Assembly: GCA_002496565.1 (NCBI GenBank)
Contig: DAKJ01000017.1
Span: 194,210 to 258,209 of the forward strand
Length of the DNA: 64,000 bases
Reading direction: 5' to 3'
DNA from: Methanosarcina sp. UBA289
GTDB taxonomy: Archaea; Halobacteriota; Methanosarcinia; Methanosarcinales; Methanosarcinaceae
In this document: positions 1 to 6,943 of the stretch, in pieces
Layout: each line of letters begins with the position of its first letter
How positions within the stretch are numbered: position 1 is the first letter of the stretch
Notes under the pieces: generated by a model
What the model saw: only the letters and a program-made list of their open reading frames with translations
Databases searched by the model: none
What the model was told of the DNA's origin: nothing
Translations under genes and position numbers: made by a program

Positions 1-759
1 TCTGTGAAACCTTCATCTGTGAAGCCAACCACATCATCAGCACCTTTTGATTCTTCTGTGATTATTTGGTCAAGCCCAGATCCTAGTCATTGGCACTTAC
101 CAATAAAAGGAAGAAGAAGTGTGATCAGGCTACCCAGTGCCTCTAAAGGAACAACAAAGGGAAAGAAGGGCTTTAGCAGGATGAAATTCCACAGAAATAT
201 ACGAAACACCCTTGGAGGTATGTCTTCCATGTTTGAAGACAGAAGTTCTTCTTCGAGTGCAGCTAAGAAAAAACCCGTATCAAAAGTAACTACTAAAGGA
301 CTTCCCACAAAAACGAAAATTAAATTGGGAACTCCACAGAGTACGCCAGCGAGAAGAAACTCTTTCAAACCTCCGGTGCCTTCAAACTACTCTCGGAATT
401 CCAGAAAACTTAATCCTCCCCTTTCAAAACCCTCAAACTCAAAAAGGTATGAAAAAGAGGAAATGTTTCCTTCAACCTCGAAAATCAAAGAAGGCACTAC
501 TACAGTATCAAAAACGATTAACTCAAAGCCTCCCACTCCTTCAAAGCTAATTCCCCTGGGAGTAATTAACTTTGGAAGTGGGCGAAAGAGTCGTGGCTTG
601 AGTGACGTTTTCAACTTTATTGAGAGCACAAGGCGTACTGAAAATGCGAAGCGAAAAAAGCTCAAAAAAGCCGATAACGGGAAGAAAAAGAACCTGAAGC
701 GTGAAAAGTTTCACAGAAATATCAAAAATACATTAGGGAGTTTGCAGACCTTCTTCTAA
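1..759 (+). CDS. Lys/Ser/Pro-rich basic protein, 5' end cut by window
   Basis: The reading frame is open to the first base of the window, so the true start probably lies upstream; GTG at 4 is only the first visible start codon. About 250 residues are visible, strongly basic and rich in Ser, Pro, Thr and Lys, with no membrane segment and no fold I recognise. A short module, KFHRNIRNTLG followed by a Phe-containing end, occurs near residues 61-77 and again as the last 17 residues (KFHRNIKNTLG...FF). The two copies are joined by a disordered-looking linker. A nucleic-acid-binding or virion-associated role would fit the coat-like gene that follows, but that is inference. Confidence 0.55.
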   Translation, partial: SVKPSSVKPTTSSAPFDSSVIIWSSPDPSHWHLPIKGRRSVIRLPSASKGTTKGKKGFSRMKFHRNIRNTLGGMSSMFEDRSSSSSAAKKKPVSKVTTKGLPTKTKIKLGTPQSTPARRNSFKPPVPSNYSRNSRKLNPPLSKPSNSKRYEKEEMFPSTSKIKEGTTTVSKTINSKPPTPSKLIPLGVINFGSGRKSRGLSDVFNFIESTRRTENAKRKKLKKADNGKKKNLKREKFHRNIKNTLGSLQTFF

Positions 760-841
760 GAAGGTCATTTTAAATTTTTCTGTGGTGGAGCAAGAACTAT
801 TACTCTCTCTTTTTAAAACATCTTCTTATTTTTTAACAAAA

Positions 842-956
842 ACCTTTATAACCCTGTAGGTCATTTTACTAATAGGAGGCGCGCATAGCGGATGCTATCA
901 AACAGCGAAACTTTTTTATAGAAGCATAACCATATTATAATGTAAGGAGGGTGAAA
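842..956 (+). promoter_or_regulatory. Leader and promoter region of the coat-like gene
   Basis: A TATA-like CTTTATAACC lies near 845-854. It is followed by a purine-rich AGGAGG at about 881, a small hairpin (ATAGC GGAT GCTAT, about 884-897) and a second TATA-like TTTTTTATAG at 912-921. A strong Shine-Dalgarno run AAGGAGGGTG ends near 952. That leaves about 15 nt before the ATG at 968, which is longer than usual; no better in-frame start is visible. Confidence 0.4.
915..941 (+). repeat. 27-bp element, copy A (see copy B at 5660)
   Basis: TTTATAGAAGCATAACC plus a CATATTATAAT tail, just before the coat-like gene. Nearly the same sequence recurs at 5660-5686 beyond the ATPase gene. It could be a shared promoter/operator or the duplicated ends of an integrated segment. 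Confidence 0.6.
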
Positions 957-967
957 AAACGTCGAAT

Positions 968-1216
968 ATGAACGAACTTTTAGGGCTCACGATCGGATTG
1001 ATGGTGATAACGATCGTAGCTTATTTAGGGCCTGGAATCGGTGAAAAAGTGAGTACTGCTATGCCAATCAACAAGACCGGCGACTTTGCCAGCACCACCA
1101 CTGGAGCAGATATTTGGAATAGTGGAATGGGAATAATTGGAATCGTTGTCACAGTCATAATGGTAGCGGTTGCAATTAAGGCACTGAAGGGCATCCAGGT
1201 CGGAAACAACGATTAA
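968..1216 (+). CDS. Small two-helix membrane protein, viral coat-like
   Basis: 82 residues with a hydrophobic segment at about residues 4-21, a polar Thr/Ser/Gly-rich middle, a second hydrophobic segment at about 52-70, and a short tail with two Lys. This size and layout match major coat proteins of archaeal spindle-shaped viruses and, with the first segment read as a leader, those of filamentous viruses. No homology can be proved by eye. The gene is followed at once by two hairpins, as is common after highly expressed coat genes. Its neighbours (basic protein, AbrB-like regulator, P-loop ATPase) support a viral or plasmid setting. A small membrane protein of another kind remains possible. 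Confidence 0.55.
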   Translation: MNELLGLTIGLMVITIVAYLGPGIGEKVSTAMPINKTGDFASTTTGADIWNSGMGIIGIVVTVIMVAVAIKALKGIQVGNND

Positions 1217-1223
1217 GCGCATT

Positions 1224-1292
1224 GAGAAAGCGTATTTCTCTCAAAAATGGCTCAATTTCAGAAAACGGGACTAAAAAACGACTTTTTCTGAA
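1224..1292 (+). terminator. Two hairpins after the coat-like gene
   Basis: The first is GAGAAA GCGTA TTTCTC at 1224-1240. The second has 9-bp arms, TTCAGAAAA at 1257-1265 and TTTTCTGAA at 1284-1292. Both start within about 75 nt of the stop codon and are probably transcription-end or mRNA-stabilising structures. Confidence 0.5.
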
Positions 1293-1464
1293 AAACAGCA
1301 TCATATACCACTCTTTTCTTATGGTAGGAAGGCAGAAAGCCCTATCCCTTTAGGGTTGGGATGAATGCCGTCAACTTTTCAAACCATCCCTTTTTTAAAT
1401 AACTGCCAATTTTGTATATACCATAATCAATATATAGGTTAAACGCATATACTATTATGGTTAA

Positions 1465-1878
1465 ATGGAAATACAGAATAAAAATAAAAAATACAAAAGC
1501 AGTAAACATTTGGTATTTAGCTGTCAGTACCATGTTATCTTTTGTCCGAAATACAGAAGAAAAGTCCTGACAGGTAAGATAGCTGAAAGGTTAAAGGAAC
1601 TTATTCTTGAAAAGCAAGAAGAATTCCAATATGAAATTCTCGATATGGAGGTAATGCCGGATCACGTACACCTATTAATTGATGTAGACCCCAAAATCGG
1701 AGTCTATTCAGTGGTATCAAAAATTAAAGGATATACTTCAAAACAATTGAGAGAGGAATTCCCTGGACTGAAAAAGAAACTTCCTACGTTATGGACTCTT
1801 TCAAAATTCATATCTTCAGTAGGTTCTGTGACTCTTGATGTTGTAAAGAAGTATATCGAGGAGCAGAAAAACAAATGA
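1465..1878 (+). CDS. tnpA: IS200/IS605 TnpA, Y1 single-strand transposase
   Basis: 137 residues, the normal size for TnpA. The HUH metal-binding motif is present as PDHVHLLI near residues 72-79, and the catalytic Tyr is in DVVKKYIEEQ near the C terminus. The Y1 enzyme cuts and rejoins single-stranded ends by recognising subterminal hairpins. Both motif regions are intact, so the protein may be active. It overlaps tnpB by four bases, suggesting translational coupling. The sequence is typical of methanogen copies. Confidence 0.92.
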   Translation: MEIQNKNKKYKSSKHLVFSCQYHVIFCPKYRRKVLTGKIAERLKELILEKQEEFQYEILDMEVMPDHVHLLIDVDPKIGVYSVVSKIKGYTSKQLREEFPGLKKKLPTLWTLSKFISSVGSVTLDVVKKYIEEQKNK

Positions 1879-2909
1879 TTCTAACTTATAAAATTAAACA
1901 CAATAGAGATTTCTCAGAGGAACTACAAAAAGCAAGAAAGGTAGCGGAGTTTGGCATTAAACACAGAACATTATCATCAAAAGATGTTGCTCATATTGGC
2001 TTGAAATCCATGATCTCTAATCAGATTTTAAGAAAATATGCAAGAAATAAAAAGGTTAAGTCTGTCAAGAACATCAAATTAACTATCCCTAATCAGGGAA
2101 TAAAAATAGATGCTGATAAGCACATAATCAGAATTCCATGTGTTAAGCTGGCTCTTGAATATCAGTTTCCAGAATTTGAAAAGATCAACCAAATCGAATT
2201 AGGGAAAACGTTTGCTTATGTTTCTGTAACTATTCCTGAAAATGATATACAAAATCCTACTAATTATGTTGGAGTCGACAGGAATACTACAGGTCATATA
2301 GCTACTGTTGCCAATCCCGAAACTGGAAAAGTCTGGAAACTTGGTAAGAAAGGATTGCATATCCACACAAAGTATAAAAATATCAGGAAATCCCTGCAAA
2401 AGAAAGGTAAGTACAGAAAAGTAAAGCAAATTAAAGATCGAGAAAGCAGAATTGTAAAAGACCTTAATCATAAGATCAGTAAGAAGATCGTGGAAATTGC
2501 AGTACAGAATAACAGTGGAATTAAGCTTGAAGATCTAACCGGAATAAGGCAGACTGCAAAACAGAGAAAATCATTCAGATACTCTTTGAACAGTTGGTCA
2601 TTCTATCAATTGCAACAATTCATAGAATATAAGGCTAAGCTGCAAGGAGTAGAGGTCGTCTATATTGATCCACATTATACAAGTAAAAGTTGTAGTCGGT
2701 GTGGACTTATTGGCAACCGAAACGGAAAACATTTTAAGTGTCCGTCATGCGGTCACGTTGACCACGCCGACATAAATGCTGCATTCAACATAGCAGTAAA
2801 AGATGTTAACGTAGATCAATCTATCGAAGAAAGAGATTCGATAGAAGGGAACACTGATATCCCTAAAGAGGCTCTTGGTTCAGCCGATGGTTCAATACTA
2901 TTGTCTTAA
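1875..2909 (+). CDS. tnpB: TnpB RNA-guided nuclease of IS200/IS605
   Basis: 344 residues, somewhat short for TnpB. RuvC-like acidic residues are visible: Asp in VGVDRNTTGH (about residue 134), Glu in IKLEDLTG (about 219) and Asp in DHADINAAFN near the C terminus. A four-Cys zinc ribbon, CSRCG...CPSCG, lies between the last two. TnpB is known to be a programmable DNA nuclease guided by an omega-RNA from the element right end, which helps keep the element after excision. The C-terminal tail of about 40 acidic/Ser residues is variable in the family. All key residues are present. Confidence 0.92.
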   Translation: MILTYKIKHNRDFSEELQKARKVAEFGIKHRTLSSKDVAHIGLKSMISNQILRKYARNKKVKSVKNIKLTIPNQGIKIDADKHIIRIPCVKLALEYQFPEFEKINQIELGKTFAYVSVTIPENDIQNPTNYVGVDRNTTGHIATVANPETGKVWKLGKKGLHIHTKYKNIRKSLQKKGKYRKVKQIKDRESRIVKDLNHKISKKIVEIAVQNNSGIKLEDLTGIRQTAKQRKSFRYSLNSWSFYQLQQFIEYKAKLQGVEVVYIDPHYTSKSCSRCGLIGNRNGKHFKCPSCGHVDHADINAAFNIAVKDVNVDQSIEERDSIEGNTDIPKEALGSADGSILLS

Positions 2910-2960
2910 CCGAACCTTAGAACCCCCACTGCTTTAGCGTTGGGGAGTATGTCAGGAGAA
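2780..2960 (+). ncRNA. Candidate omega-RNA / right-end region of IS200/IS605
   Basis: The 3' part of tnpB and the right-end hairpin (2924-2945, CCCCA...TGGGG) are where TnpB guide RNAs are made in this family. The guide would be the flanking sequence just beyond the right end. Placement is inferred from family knowledge and the start is approximate. Confidence 0.45.
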
Positions 2961-3130
2961 TCAAACTGTTTAGCCTCAACTCTAAACGGTATGTTGTGCT
3001 TTGTGCAAATTGCGTACACATGCTGTATATACGAATTTTTTACTATATTAGCTTTTTTACTTTTCTTTTTATTTGATATTTTAAAATATTTTTATACTCT
3101 CATTTTATATTATTTAGTTTTTTCGAAAAG

Positions 3131-3146
3131 CTTAAATACTTTAAAA
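3131..3146 (+). promoter_or_regulatory. Probable archaeal promoter of the AbrB-ATPase operon
   Basis: CTTAAATACTTTAAAA, preceded by a purine-rich CGAAAAG, is a good TATA/BRE-like element. It lies about 45 nt before the TTG start at 3176 and outside the insertion sequence, so the downstream genes keep their own promoter. Confidence 0.5.
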
Positions 3147-3175
3147 ACGTATATATTGTCAAGGAGTGGTTACTT

Positions 3176-3331
3176 TTGTTAAAAAAGGTTTTGAAGTTGA
3201 ATACTGAAGGTAGTCTAGCCGTTGGCATTCCAAAGAAATTTGCCAAAGAACTGCAGTTGACTGAAAACGATGCTTTAAACGTCGTAAAAATAGGGGATAC
3301 CCTACACATTACAAAAATTGTAATTGATTAA
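3176..3331 (+). CDS. AbrB/MazE-like small DNA-binding protein
   Basis: 51 residues starting at TTG, with AAGGAGTGG about 8 nt upstream as Shine-Dalgarno; ATG-only gene finding misses it. The sequence LKLNTEGSLAVGIPKKFAKEL, then a polar stretch and a short strand ending ITKIVID, has the pattern of a swapped-hairpin AbrB domain (beta, GS.AV.IPK motif, helix, beta). Such proteins bind DNA as dimers and act as transition-state regulators or antitoxins. It is the first gene of a five-gene run and so may autoregulate it. The fold is recognised from the motif; the function is inferred. Confidence 0.75.
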   Translation: MLKKVLKLNTEGSLAVGIPKKFAKELQLTENDALNVVKIGDTLHITKIVID

Positions 3332-3346
3332 AAGTGAGGTCATAAA

Positions 3347-3760
3347 ATGTTAGACAACAACACTGCATCTGAAAAATTAATTGAAGAGTGCTTAATTGAT
3401 ATGCTTAAAATTGCTGCTGATGCAAAAAAAGAAGCAGCAACAGGAATAATAACAGATGATTGTTTTGCTTGCTTTACAAGTGCATTCACACCTGTTTCCA
3501 TTCTAATGGATTTAAACCCAAGTGTAATAGAAATTGTAGCACCACAAGAGATTAAAGAAGAAGAAAAGGAAATTGAAGAATTTGAAGAAGGGAAATTTGA
3601 AGAAGGGAAAGAAGAAGACAAAATACCTGTCTCTGCTAATACTTTCAAATTCCTAAATATAATGAACAAAAATCCTGAAAACATTTCACAGGAAGACAAA
3701 AGAGAAGCGTTCGAACTGTTCCCTGAAGCTTTTCAATTCATTCGAGTAGGTACGATGTGA
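3347..3760 (+). CDS. Acidic protein of unknown function
   Basis: 137 residues, ATG preceded by GTGAGGTC. The first 60 residues are mixed alpha-helical and include two Cys in DDCFACF. Residues about 64-92 form a Glu/Lys-rich low-complexity stretch. The last 45 residues look helical. No family is recognised. It starts 15 bp after the AbrB-like gene and is followed 6 bp later by the next gene, so it is part of the same operon. Strong acidity contrasts with the basic first protein of the window. Confidence 0.6.
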   Translation: MLDNNTASEKLIEECLIDMLKIAADAKKEAATGIITDDCFACFTSAFTPVSILMDLNPSVIEIVAPQEIKEEEKEIEEFEEGKFEEGKEEDKIPVSANTFKFLNIMNKNPENISQEDKREAFELFPEAFQFIRVGTM

Positions 3761-3766
3761 TGCAGC

Positions 3767-4126
3767 ATGGAAGCTTCTGAAACTATTGAAAGTCCTCAAA
3801 CAGTTTTAATTCAAGAGATCCACATTCAATACTGGATTCTTGCTGACATGGCTGCAAAAATGGAGGCACGAAAATACACAGGGGGAGAGATTAGCCGATT
3901 AGTAAAGTTTCGAGAGCCTTTAATTAAACTTGTATCACTAGCATCCTTCAACTTGCGTTTTGCTGAAATCATTAACGGGTTTTATCCCAGGTATCAACAA
4001 AAAATGCAAAAAACAAGGATTAACAATGGAAACTATTTAAAATTAACAAATGAAACATTAATGATTTGGCGAAATGTTTCTAGGGCTTTAAGAGATTCAA
4101 AAATAATTCAGTTAAAAGGGGAATAA
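3767..4126 (+). CDS. Helical protein of unknown function
   Basis: 119 residues with a mostly helical pattern and a central basic segment. No membrane segment, no Cys and no motif I recognise. The gene follows the preceding stop by six bases and the next gene follows four bases after its own stop, so translation is probably coupled. The compact operon setting supports a real gene. A replication or packaging accessory role would fit the context but is not shown by the sequence. Confidence 0.6.
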   Translation: MEASETIESPQTVLIQEIHIQYWILADMAAKMEARKYTGGEISRLVKFREPLIKLVSLASFNLRFAEIINGFYPRYQQKMQKTRINNGNYLKLTNETLMIWRNVSRALRDSKIIQLKGE

Positions 4127-4130
4127 AATA

Positions 4131-4613
4131 ATGTCTGAGAAAAACGTAGGGGGTAACGCCTTTTCTCTTCAAACGCCAGCAGCAGTGCTGGCACCTAAAC
4201 AGCAGTATCTGAACTTAATGATGAATACGATTTTTAAATTTTCAGAGATCTGTGCAGAAAATGAGATTACAAGGGCACGACAAGAGCGCGTAAGCATGTT
4301 GACCCGTATGCTGATTTCATACCTTCCTAATCCTGCAGAGAGAAAACGATTGACAGCCCTAAGAAATGATAAGATTAAGGAAGCCGAAAGAATTAAAGAC
4401 ATTGATTTAAAGCGTGAAGAAGTTTTCAATATTGACTGCATGATTGTTGGGGAAATCATGGAGCTTTTAGATGAAATTCTCGCGATTGTTGAGCGTCAAT
4501 CAATTTTAAGAACAACTTCTGGACCAAGTGATCTTGAAAGATTTTACTACCCTGATGGGGCGGTGCCAGTTATGGAAGAGACTGAAATAGAGGGGTGGGA
4601 AGATGGGGCTTAA
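4131..4613 (+). CDS. Helical protein of unknown function
   Basis: 160 residues. The first 25 are Ala/Pro/Gln-rich, then long amphipathic helices rich in Arg, Glu and Met run to about residue 130, and the end is acidic. No family is recognised. It overlaps the following P-loop ATPase gene by 11 bp, a strong sign of coupled expression and perhaps of physical partnership. No signal peptide or membrane segment is visible. Confidence 0.6.
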   Translation: MSEKNVGGNAFSLQTPAAVLAPKQQYLNLMMNTIFKFSEICAENEITRARQERVSMLTRMLISYLPNPAERKRLTALRNDKIKEAERIKDIDLKREEVFNIDCMIVGEIMELLDEILAIVERQSILRTTSGPSDLERFYYPDGAVPVMEETEIEGWEDGA

Positions 4614-5541
4614 AAAAGAGTCACCGGAGGAAAATATCACACTTTCGGAAATAATTGCAAATAAAATATGCGGTGGGCATAATCAGCACTGCATTATATT
4701 TTTTGAAGGTAAAACAGGTGCAGGTAAGTCGTATGCAAGCTTAAGGCTTGCATTTGATGTTTCCCTGCAGTTTGCTAAAAGGCTTGGAGGAAGACCTGAA
4801 AAATATTTTAATATTGATCATGTAGGGATACTCACGGGCGAAGAAACAATTCGAATTGCTAAAAATATTGAGCAGTATGGAATCTATATTTTAGATGATG
4901 CAGGGGCTGAAGGGCTTTCGGCTAGAAACTGGCAGAGTGATCAAAATGAAGTCATGACAAAGCTGCTTCAGACATTCAGAACTAATAATAATCTTTTAAT
5001 CATGTCTAGCCCAGACAAAAGTTTTGTCGATAAAATTGCGCGTACCTTGCTGCACTACAAGGTAACAATGACGCAAGCATATTACAACCAGGGGATCACG
5101 TTAGGAAAGCTTTCCACTGTGAAAAAAATCTCCACAAAAGACAACAACACGAATTTATACCCTTTCCTGCGAGCAAAGGGTGTCATTTTCAACTATGTTC
5201 AGTTCACTATGCCTCCTGAATGGATTACAAAAGAGTATGATCTCAGACGAAAGAGAATTGAACGTGAAATGAACTTGAAAGCTATTGAAGAGTTTGAGGG
5301 TACAAGAGATAAAGCAAAATTAAAAGAGCAACATAAACTTGAAGCAGGCATAAATAAAGCCTCTGAAGATGAAAAGAGAAAAAATAATGCGCGACTTTAT
5401 AAATCTTTCATTAAGGAGGGTATGAAAGCTTCTGAAGCTTTAGAAAAGGCATGTGGTGTCACAGGTGCAAAAGTATCTCAAAGAACAGTTGTCAGAGATT
5501 ATGAAAAGTTTTTTGGTGGCGAAGGCAAAGCCACAATTTAG
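4603..5541 (+). CDS. P-loop ATPase, viral packaging/morphogenesis-like, with helical tail
   Basis: 312 residues. Walker A GKTGAGKS is at 36-43 and a Walker B-like strand IYILDD at 94-99. A polar strand end LLIMSSPD near 131-138 could be a sensor. After about residue 200 the protein becomes a charged helical arm (KRIEREMNLKAIEEFEG), and the last 40 residues look like a helix-turn-helix. The early Walker A, the Asp-Asp Walker B and the SSP strand recall Zot/FtsK-HerA-like packaging or assembly ATPases of small viruses and plasmids. Unlike Zot proteins it has no membrane segment. A plasmid mobilisation or replication ATPase is the main alternative. It is the last gene of the five-gene operon. 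Confidence 0.65.
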   Translation: MGLKKESPEENITLSEIIANKICGGHNQHCIIFFEGKTGAGKSYASLRLAFDVSLQFAKRLGGRPEKYFNIDHVGILTGEETIRIAKNIEQYGIYILDDAGAEGLSARNWQSDQNEVMTKLLQTFRTNNNLLIMSSPDKSFVDKIARTLLHYKVTMTQAYYNQGITLGKLSTVKKISTKDNNTNLYPFLRAKGVIFNYVQFTMPPEWITKEYDLRRKRIEREMNLKAIEEFEGTRDKAKLKEQHKLEAGINKASEDEKRKNNARLYKSFIKEGMKASEALEKACGVTGAKVSQRTVVRDYEKFFGGEGKATI

Positions 5542-5559
5542 ACATTTTTTGGCGAAAAA

Positions 5560-5589
5560 CACTAGCTCTATTAAGTTATATAGTTAGTG
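5560..5589. terminator. Imperfect 12-bp hairpin after the ATPase gene
   Basis: CACTAGCTCTAT pairs with ATATAGTTAGTG around a 6-nt loop, with one mismatch and one G-T pair, 18 nt after the ATPase stop. It is likely the operon end, or part of the structured non-coding region that follows. Confidence 0.45.
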
Positions 5590-5659
5590 CTTTGCGAGAA
5601 CCTTGGCGGCGGCGACGAAATTGGTCTATATGTTATTAGAAATTTAACACCAAAAGTTA

Positions 5660-5686
5660 TTTATAGAAGCACAAACATATATAATA
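5660..5686 (+). repeat. 27-bp element, copy B (see copy A at 915)
   Basis: TTTATAGAAGCACAAAC plus ATATATAATA; it matches copy A at 915-941 at most positions. If it is a promoter, the product would be the structured RNA region 5700-6000, as no convincing gene follows. Confidence 0.6.
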
Positions 5687-5699
5687 ATTGAGTGAAAAC

Positions 5700-6000
5700 A
5701 CCTTTTTTAAACTTTAATATCAAGGGGGCGGGTCACCCCCTATACCACCTCTAAATCAAGCTAAAGGCGGTGTATCTTCCCTCCGCCAACTCAAAAATCA
5801 CCTCCGCTGCTGGTTTCGTCCGTTCCCTGCAGCGGGTCACATCACAATTTTCACTCTCTTTTTTAAATTCTAAACCATGTGCGGGAGTCCACCTTTTGCA
5901 AAAGAAGTCGGGTTTAACTATTTTCTATCATATAGGGGTCTCCCTGAATAAGGATTAGCTAAAGTGAATGTGGATCAGTGCAGGTTCTATCCTGCAGCTG
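5700..6000. other. Non-coding region with four G+C-rich hairpins
   Basis: In otherwise AT-rich DNA there are GGGGG/CCCCC at 5724-5740, GGCGG/CCGCC at 5766-5787, CCGCTGC/GCAGCGG at 5804-5835 and GCAGG/CCTGC at 5980-5995. No supported gene is present; the only open frame (62 residues at 5770) has no ribosome site and odd composition. The cluster looks like a replication origin or a structured RNA of the element. Confidence 0.5.
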
Positions 6001-6263
6001 TTCGAAAGTATTAGTGATGAGTTTCGACCAGTAGTAAATCCTGATAAGTAATTAATTCCTACCGGTAGACTTTTGAAAACTTTACTACCAGCCTGCCTAT
6101 ATATTAAACTTCAAATAAGTATTTAACGAACACAATATCCGTATTCGGGAAAGTACATCTTTGCCCATCCTCAAGTAAACGGATCTTCCGCACGTCAATC
6201 AATTTATTCAGTAATTGCTGTACTTGATTTAAGCTTTGTTATAATGCAAACCTATCCAAAGAA

Positions 6264-6466
6264 GTTTGATCACAAGCCTTTTCAAAAAAGGCTTGACCGA
6301 AAACCTTGGCAACATTTGATTTGATAATCTAATCCCCAAACCCTATAGGCGTGATCACACCCCTTTTGAAAAAAGGCTTGACCGAAAAATCTTGCTAAAT
6401 CTAAAACCCCGAACAACAGCGTGATCAACCGGCGCAACGGTTGTGGTTGAGCGAAAAATTTGACAA
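6264..6466. repeat. Three copies of a GTGATCA-hairpin-GACCGAAAA repeat
   Basis: Copies at about 6264-6310, 6349-6395 and 6420-6466 share the order (G)TGATCA, a hairpin (GCCTTTT...AAAAGGC in copy 1, CCTTTT...AAAAGG in copy 2, AACCG...CGGTT in copy 3), then TTGACCGAAAA or TTGAGCGAAAA and CTTG. The hairpin arms change while the flanks stay, which suggests conserved structure. The rest of 6000-6740 holds no gene that I can support. Confidence 0.6.
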
Positions 6467-6742
6467 CAACAAGTTAATTTTACAAAATTATAGCTTTCTA
6501 TGCCTTTTTCCACGTAGTTAGAGATTTGAGTTAAAATAGAGAAAGGTTTGGGTTAGAAACTGGTTTGAACCCAGTAAAGAATCAATAATTTAATTTTGCG
6601 GATGAAATGAATTAATAAATCAAAAAGAGTAAGAACAGGTTAATGAGAGAAAAAAGGGAGATTTATTCCCTAATTTGAAAACTTAACTTCCAAGCAACAG
6701 GTACAAAAAGAGTCTGGACCTGAGCCTCGATGAAGTAATTTG

Positions 6743-6943
6743 TTACCTTCTCAGTGTTCTCCACATTGCAGCGATTTTCTCAATATCGATATGTGTATAC
6801 CCTTCTTCTTTTATAGTCCATTTAAGGCTGAGGACTCCGTCATTACACTCGGCGGCAATTCCTCTGTATGTGGTATTTCCTCCAATATCAATTTCAACTT
6901 CTTTGCCCAGATAATACTTTTCAATGAACTCCTGCTTCATCAT
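6743..6943 (-). CDS. Small Sm-like beta-barrel protein, unknown function
   Basis: 66 residues; ATG ATG start preceded by GGGAGTTGAG. The pattern of a short helix (FIEKYYLG), then strands KEVEIDIGG, TYRGIAAECNDGVLSLKW and THIDIEKIAAM, is that of an LSm/SH3-like barrel: a short helix, five strands and a Gly-Asn-Asp-Gly turn. Proteins of this kind are widespread in Methanosarcina without assigned function (possibly the DUF6897 group). It stands alone with no operon partner. Confidence 0.7.
   Translation of the reverse strand: MMKQEFIEKYYLGKEVEIDIGGNTTYRGIAAECNDGVLSLKWTIKEEGYTHIDIEKIAAMWRTLRR

Larger units (their letters stand above)
1330..2960 (+). mobile_element. IS200/IS605-family insertion sequence
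   Basis: A complete-looking element holds tnpA and tnpB in a 4-bp ATGA overlap. The left end near 1338-1362 carries a CCCTA...TAGGG imperfect hairpin. The right end at 2924-2945 carries the CCCCA...TGGGG hairpin typical of this family. Exact ends cannot be fixed without an empty site, because these elements make no target duplication. It lies between the coat-like gene and the AbrB-like gene, so it either interrupts the element or inserted between its two transcription units. Confidence 0.8.

Noticed and set aside
2940..3182. 80-residue plus-strand open frame
   Set aside because: It lies over the insertion-sequence right end and the AbrB promoter and codes a Phe/Leu-rich stretch with no family.
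5770..5958. 62-residue open frame after the ATPase gene
   Set aside because: It lies over the hairpin cluster and has no ribosome site; the hairpins are the better explanation.
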